Below, one piece after another: positions 58,763 through 64,000 of a stretch of 64,000 bases of DNA. The position numbers were made by a program, and so were the translations under genes. How positions within the stretch are numbered: position 1 is the stretch's first letter; the number at the start of each line of letters is the position of its first letter. This DNA is from Pseudomonas neuropathica. GTDB lineage: Bacteria > Pseudomonadota > Gammaproteobacteria > Pseudomonadales > Pseudomonadaceae. The DNA is taken from NCBI RefSeq assembly GCF_015461835.1, contig NZ_JACOPX010000002.1, positions 62,001-126,000 on the forward strand, read 5' to 3'. The notes beneath the pieces were generated by a model. That model had not been told where the DNA came from. It worked only from the letters and a program-made list of their open reading frames with translations, and did not search any database.

Positions 58763-59794
58763 TTAGCGCACTGGTGGTGCGTACTGAATGCCGCCGTTGT
58801 TCCACAGGGCGTTCAAGCCGCGGTCGATTTCCAGCGGAGTGCTCTTGCCGAGGTTTTTCTCGAAGATCTCGCCGTAGTTGCCGACTTGTTTAACGATCTG
58901 CACAACCCAGTCTTTCGGCAGTTTCAGGTCTTTGCCGTACTCGCCGTCAGCACCGAGCATACGGGCAACGTCCGGGTTCTTGGTCGACTTGGCTTCAGCT
59001 TCAACGTTCTTCGAAGTGATGCCGGCTTCTTCGGTGTTGAGCAGCGCGTAGCCAACCCAGCGCACAATGGCCAGCCACTCGTCGTCACCGTTACGTACGA
59101 CCGGGCCCAGCGGTTCTTTGGAAATGGTTTCCGGCAGAACCACGTAGTCCTTCGGCGAGGCCAGCTTGGAGCGCTGGGCGAACAGTTGGGACTTGTCGGA
59201 GGTCAGCACGTCGCAACGACCGGATTCCAGCGACTTGGCGCTTTCATCGGAGGTGTCGAAGGTGATCGGGGTGTATTTCAGACCGTTGCCACGGAAGTAG
59301 TCGGAAACGTTCAGCTCGGTGGTGGTACCGGCCTGGATGCAGATGGTTGCACCGTCCAGCTCTTTGGCACTTTTCACGCCCAGCTTGTTGTTCACCAGGA
59401 AACCGATGCCGTCGTAGTAGGTAATGAAGCCCGGGAATTTCAGGCCCATGCCCGCGTCACGCGAACTGGTCATGGTGGTGTTGCGCGACAGGATGTCGAT
59501 CTCGCCCGATTGCAGCGCGGTGAAGCGCTCTTTGGCGTTCAACTGACTGAATTTGACCTTGGTCGCGTCGCCGAATACGGCAGCGGCCACAGCGCGGCAG
59601 ACGTCAGCGTCGATCCCGAGGATCTTGCCGGTTGCGTCCGGTACCGAGAAGCCCGGCAGACCGTCGCTCACGCCACACTGCACGAAACCTTTCTTCTGCA
59701 CGGCATCCAGGGTTGCACCCGCCTGAGCGAACCCGCTGACGCCGAGAACTGTTGCTGCAGTCACGATCGCCAGAGTGGATTTCAACATCTTCAT
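58763..59794 (-). CDS. aapJ: General L-amino acid ABC transporter substrate-binding protein AapJ
   Basis: Periplasmic binding protein, 343 residues, with signal peptide MKMLKSTLAIVTAATVLGVS and cleavage near GFAQA. Family features: GLPGFSVPDATGKILGIDAD, DVCRAVAAAVFGDATKVKFS, FTALQSGEIDILSRNTTMTS, and IGFLVNNKLGVKSAKELDGA. Likely binds several L-amino acids (glutamate-type). First gene of the leftward operon; a 467-bp gap separates it from estB. Confidence 0.95.
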   Translation of the reverse strand: MKMLKSTLAIVTAATVLGVSGFAQAGATLDAVQKKGFVQCGVSDGLPGFSVPDATGKILGIDADVCRAVAAAVFGDATKVKFSQLNAKERFTALQSGEIDILSRNTTMTSSRDAGMGLKFPGFITYYDGIGFLVNNKLGVKSAKELDGATICIQAGTTTELNVSDYFRGNGLKYTPITFDTSDESAKSLESGRCDVLTSDKSQLFAQRSKLASPKDYVVLPETISKEPLGPVVRNGDDEWLAIVRWVGYALLNTEEAGITSKNVEAEAKSTKNPDVARMLGADGEYGKDLKLPKDWVVQIVKQVGNYGEIFEKNLGKSTPLEIDRGLNALWNNGGIQYAPPVR

Positions 59795-60918
<1,124 letters not shown>

Positions 60919-61015
60919 GCGTCGAGATTAAAACCGCCCTTTGATCCCTCCCACTACGCCGCGCCCGTTTCTTGCATTACACTGGCCGGCGTACACTCCT
61001 TAACCAATTGATGAG

Positions 61016-62494
61016 ATGACCGTGCTCAAAGCACTCAAGAAGATGTTCGGTAAAAGCGAGGCTGAGCAGCTCGCACCAGTTCCCAGTGCGCCGTCGCACG
61101 CCCCCGGTCATCGCACCGATGCGCCACAGGCCGAGCGCCCCGCTCCCGTAGCGGCACCGAAGGCAGAACCACAACCTGCACCGGCCGCGCCAATCGCCGC
61201 CGAACCTGCCCGCAGCGAAGCGCCGAAACCGGCCAGACCGCGCCGCGAACCGAAACCCAAGGCACCGGTTATTCCGTGGAAACTCGAGGATTTCGTCGTC
61301 GAGCCACAGGAAGGCAAAACCCGCTTCCACGATTTCAAGCTGTCTCCAGAACTGATGCACGCCATCCAGGATCTGGGTTTTCCGTACTGCACGCCGATTC
61401 AGGCGCAGGTGCTGGGTTACACCCTCGCCGGCAAAGACGCCATTGGCCGTGCGCAGACCGGCACCGGTAAAACCGCCGCGTTCCTGATCTCGATCATCAC
61501 CCAACTGCTGCAGACCCCGCCGCCGAAAGAACGCTACATGGGCGAACCCCGTGCGCTGATCATCGCGCCGACCCGTGAGCTGGTGGTACAAATCGCCAAG
61601 GATGCCGCTGACCTGACCAAGTACACCGGCCTCAACGTCATGACGTTTGTTGGCGGCATGGACTTCGACAAGCAGCTCAAGCACCTCGAAGCGCGTCACT
61701 GCGACATCCTCGTCGCCACACCGGGCCGTCTGCTCGACTTCAACCAGCGCGGCGATGTGCACCTGGACATGGTCGAAGTGATGGTGCTGGACGAAGCCGA
61801 CCGCATGCTCGACATGGGTTTCATCCCGCAGGTACGTCAGATCATTCGCCAGACGCCACCGAAGTCCGAACGCCAGACCTTGCTGTTCTCCGCGACCTTC
61901 ACCGAAGACGTGATGAACCTCGCAAAGCAGTGGACGACCGATCCGTCCATCGTCGAAATCGAAGTCACCAACGTCGCCAGCGAAAACGTCGAGCAACACA
62001 TCTATGCGGTGGCCGGTGCCGACAAGTACAAATTGCTCTACAACCTGGTCAACGATAATGGCTGGGAGCGGGTGATGGTCTTCGCCAACCGCAAGGACGA
62101 AGTGCGCCGTATCGAAGAGCGTCTGGTGCGTGACGGTGTGAATGCGGCGCAGTTGTCCGGCGACGTGCCGCAGCACAAGCGCATCAAGACCCTGGAAGGT
62201 TTCCGCGAAGGCAAGATTCGCGTACTGGTCGCCACTGATGTGGCCGGTCGCGGCATCCACATCGACGGCATCAGCCACGTGATCAACTTCACCCTGCCGG
62301 AAGTTCCGGACGACTACGTACACCGCATCGGCCGGACCGGTCGTGCTGGCGCCGATGGCGTGTCGATCAGCTTCGCCGGTGAGGACGACTCCTACCAGTT
62401 GCCGTCCATCGAAGAGAAGCTCGGTCGCAAGATCAGTTGTGAAACGCCGCCGACGCATCTGTTGCGCGCGGTTGAGCGCAAGCGTCCGCAGTAA
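61016..62494 (+). CDS. rhlB: DEAD-box RNA helicase RhlB
   Basis: ATP-dependent RNA helicase linked to RNA turnover. 492 residues with a long Pro/Ala-rich, basic N-terminal extension (about 1-85, then [18 protein letters not shown]). Helicase motifs are [12 protein letters not shown] (I), PTRELVVQ (Ia), [12 protein letters not shown] (II), FSATFTEDV (III), [14 protein letters not shown] (V) and RIGRTGRAG (VI). Called RhlB because of that N-terminal start [13 protein letters not shown]. Followed by a strong terminator. Confidence 0.93.
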   Translation: MTVLKALKKMFGKSEAEQLAPVPSAPSHAPGHRTDAPQAERPAPVAAPKAEPQPAPAAPIAAEPARSEAPKPARPRREPKPKAPVIPWKLEDFVVEPQEGKTRFHDFKLSPELMHAIQDLGFPYCTPIQAQVLGYTLAGKDAIGRAQTGTGKTAAFLISIITQLLQTPPPKERYMGEPRALIIAPTRELVVQIAKDAADLTKYTGLNVMTFVGGMDFDKQLKHLEARHCDILVATPGRLLDFNQRGDVHLDMVEVMVLDEADRMLDMGFIPQVRQIIRQTPPKSERQTLLFSATFTEDVMNLAKQWTTDPSIVEIEVTNVASENVEQHIYAVAGADKYKLLYNLVNDNGWERVMVFANRKDEVRRIEERLVRDGVNAAQLSGDVPQHKRIKTLEGFREGKIRVLVATDVAGRGIHIDGISHVINFTLPEVPDDYVHRIGRTGRAGADGVSISFAGEDDSYQLPSIEEKLGRKISCETPPTHLLRAVERKRPQ

Positions 62495-62508
62495 ACGACG
62501 TTTAAAAG

Positions 62509-62544
62509 AAAAGCGCAGCCGGCAACGGTCTGCGCTTTTTTTTT
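62509..62544 (+). terminator. Intrinsic terminator after rhlB
   Basis: AAAAGCGCAG (62509-62518) pairs with CTGCGCTTTT (62530-62539), and T continues to 62544. Confidence 0.93.
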
Positions 62545-62583
62545 GCCCGGTGTTTCATCAGGTGCTTGCGAGAGGAAACTAAA

Positions 62584-62598
62584 TGTCCATAATGGACA
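62584..62598. promoter_or_regulatory. TGTCCAT-A-ATGGACA palindrome upstream of the cyclodeaminase-like gene
   Basis: A perfect 7-1-7 palindrome 26 bp before the ATG. The position fits an operator over the transcription start. The regulator is not in the window. Confidence 0.55.
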
Positions 62599-62624
62599 AA
62601 TAAGTTTATTTTTCGGAGCCTGAT

Positions 62625-63569
62625 ATGTCCAGTACGCCCTACGTGATCGACCAGCATCAGGCCCGTGAGCTGCTGGCGCGCATTGATGTGCCGCAAATCC
62701 TGCGCAAGCTGTTCCGTGATCTTGCGGCGGGTAACGCCGTGCAACCGGCGCAGCAACTGGTGGAATTTCCGCAAGGTGCCGGCGACTTCATCAATTATCT
62801 GGGCGTGCTGGCCGACGACGGCGTGTACGGCGTGAAGACCTCGCCGTATATCGTTCGCGAACAAGGTGCACTGGTGACGGCATGGACCTTGTTGATGTCG
62901 ATGAAAACCGGTCAACCGCTGCTGCTCTGCGATGCCGGTGAATTGACCACCGCGCGCACCGCCGCGACCACGGCTGTGGCGGTCGACACCCTCGCTCCGA
63001 CAAACGCCACGCGACTGGCAATCATCGGGAGTGGCAAGGTTGCGCAGGCGCATCTGCACTATGTAAAAGGTCTACGCGACTGGCAGAGCATCAGCCTGTA
63101 TTCGCCAAGCCTGTCCGCCGACGCTCAAACCAAGGCACTGTTGAAAGCCATCACTCCCAACCTGAGGATCGTTGACAGCCGTGACGCCGCCCTCGTCGAG
63201 GCCGACGTGATCATGCTCTGCACCTCGTCCGCCGGCCCGGTAATCGATCCGACCGCGCTGAGCAAACCAGCCCTGATCACCTCGATCAGCACCAACGCTC
63301 CGCGCGCCCATGAAGTGCCGCCGCAGAGCCTCAACGACATGCAGGTGTTCTGCGACTATCGTCTGACCACGCCGGGTTCGGCAGGTGAGATGCTGATTGC
63401 CAGTGAACAGCATGGCTGGAGCAAGGATTCGATTGTCGGCGACCTCGCCGATCTACTCAGCGAGAAAGTGCTGCGCCCGGGTTACGACCGTCACGTGTTT
63501 TTCCGCTCAATTGGCCTCGGCCTGGAAGACATCGCCCTGGCCAATGCGGTTTATCACCTAGCTAACTAA
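62625..63569 (+). CDS. Ornithine cyclodeaminase / mu-crystallin family protein
   Basis: NAD(P)-dependent enzyme, 314 residues. An N-terminal dimerisation part (YVIDQHQARELLARIDVPQI) precedes the Rossmann domain with RLAIIGSGKVAQAHLHYVKG; GVYGVKTSPYIVREQGALVT and CDAGELTTARTAATTAVAVD fit the family. Could be a cyclodeaminase, a ketimine reductase or an alanine-dehydrogenase-like enzyme; the active-site details do not decide. GGAG 8 bp before the ATG. A partial FAD-oxidoreductase gene follows, suggesting an amino-acid or opine pathway. Confidence 0.88.
   Translation: MSSTPYVIDQHQARELLARIDVPQILRKLFRDLAAGNAVQPAQQLVEFPQGAGDFINYLGVLADDGVYGVKTSPYIVREQGALVTAWTLLMSMKTGQPLLLCDAGELTTARTAATTAVAVDTLAPTNATRLAIIGSGKVAQAHLHYVKGLRDWQSISLYSPSLSADAQTKALLKAITPNLRIVDSRDAALVEADVIMLCTSSAGPVIDPTALSKPALITSISTNAPRAHEVPPQSLNDMQVFCDYRLTTPGSAGEMLIASEQHGWSKDSIVGDLADLLSEKVLRPGYDRHVFFRSIGLGLEDIALANAVYHLAN

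Positions 63570-64000
<431 letters not shown>

Overview
The window reads as chromosomal DNA of a Pseudomonas, most likely of the P. fluorescens group. The gene content and order match housekeeping neighbourhoods of that genus as I remember them: xerD-dsbC, rpsP-rimM-trmD-rplS, the nag phosphotransferase cluster, purL-mltF, lepA-lepB-rnc-era-recO-pdxJ, and lptFG / pepA-holC-valS. The DNA is GC-rich with a matching third-position bias. Many intergenic gaps carry two families of short palindromic REP-type pairs (cores GGGAGCGAGCCTGCTCGCGA and GTAGGAGCTGCCGCAGGCTG) typical of fluorescent pseudomonads. I found no tRNA, rRNA, complete insertion sequence, prophage or CRISPR array.

Layout. 1-4400: dsbC, xerD, a CPA1-type antiporter and a hotdog thioesterase. 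4450-8082: the ribosome and protein-targeting block rplS, trmD, rimM, rpsP (leftward), then ffh. 8293-16798: a cytochrome-assembly-like membrane protein, a CNNM/CorC-type protein, an MFS transporter, purT, a VUT-type transporter, a DUF1289 protein, a gamma-carbonic-anhydrase-like protein, two Nudix hydrolases and an L,D-transpeptidase. 16938-24448: a complete N-acetylglucosamine uptake and catabolism operon (GntR regulator, nagA, SIS-type deaminase, fused EIIA-HPr-EI, EIICB with a second degenerate EIIB). 24455-26440: small accessory genes and a repeat-rich stretch of about 1.1 kb. 26461-32420: a NIF3-like protein, purL, mltF. 32544-38605: pdxJ, recO, era, rnc, lepB, lepA (leftward). 38779-40963: lptG, lptF. 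41116-41398: an unusual 283-bp nested palindromic element. 41531-50511: pepA, holC, a small partner protein, valS, rlmF, HU (hupN-like), ndpA/yejK, a membrane-anchored glutaredoxin. 50628-55582: accessory genes (GST-like, GIY-YIG, NTF2-like, CynX-type MFS with its FCD regulator, and an mqsRA toxin-antitoxin pair). 55634-59794: the aapJQMP general amino-acid ABC transporter. 60262-64000: carboxylesterase, rhlB helicase, an ornithine-cyclodeaminase-like enzyme and the start of an FAD oxidoreductase.

How it works together. In the nag cluster, NagF passes phosphate from PEP to NagE, which imports GlcNAc as GlcNAc-6-P. NagA then deacetylates it and the SIS deaminase yields fructose-6-P. The GntR regulator probably acts at a 13-bp inverted repeat that overlaps a TTGACA promoter. 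The mqsRA pair lies next to a sharp palindromic operator and is the most island-like gene content. The most unusual DNA is the structured element before pepA. Also worth attention are a 21-bp hairpin after ffh, a possible leader peptide coupled to rnc, a possibly leaderless mltF mRNA, and the repeat region at 25.3-26.4 kb.
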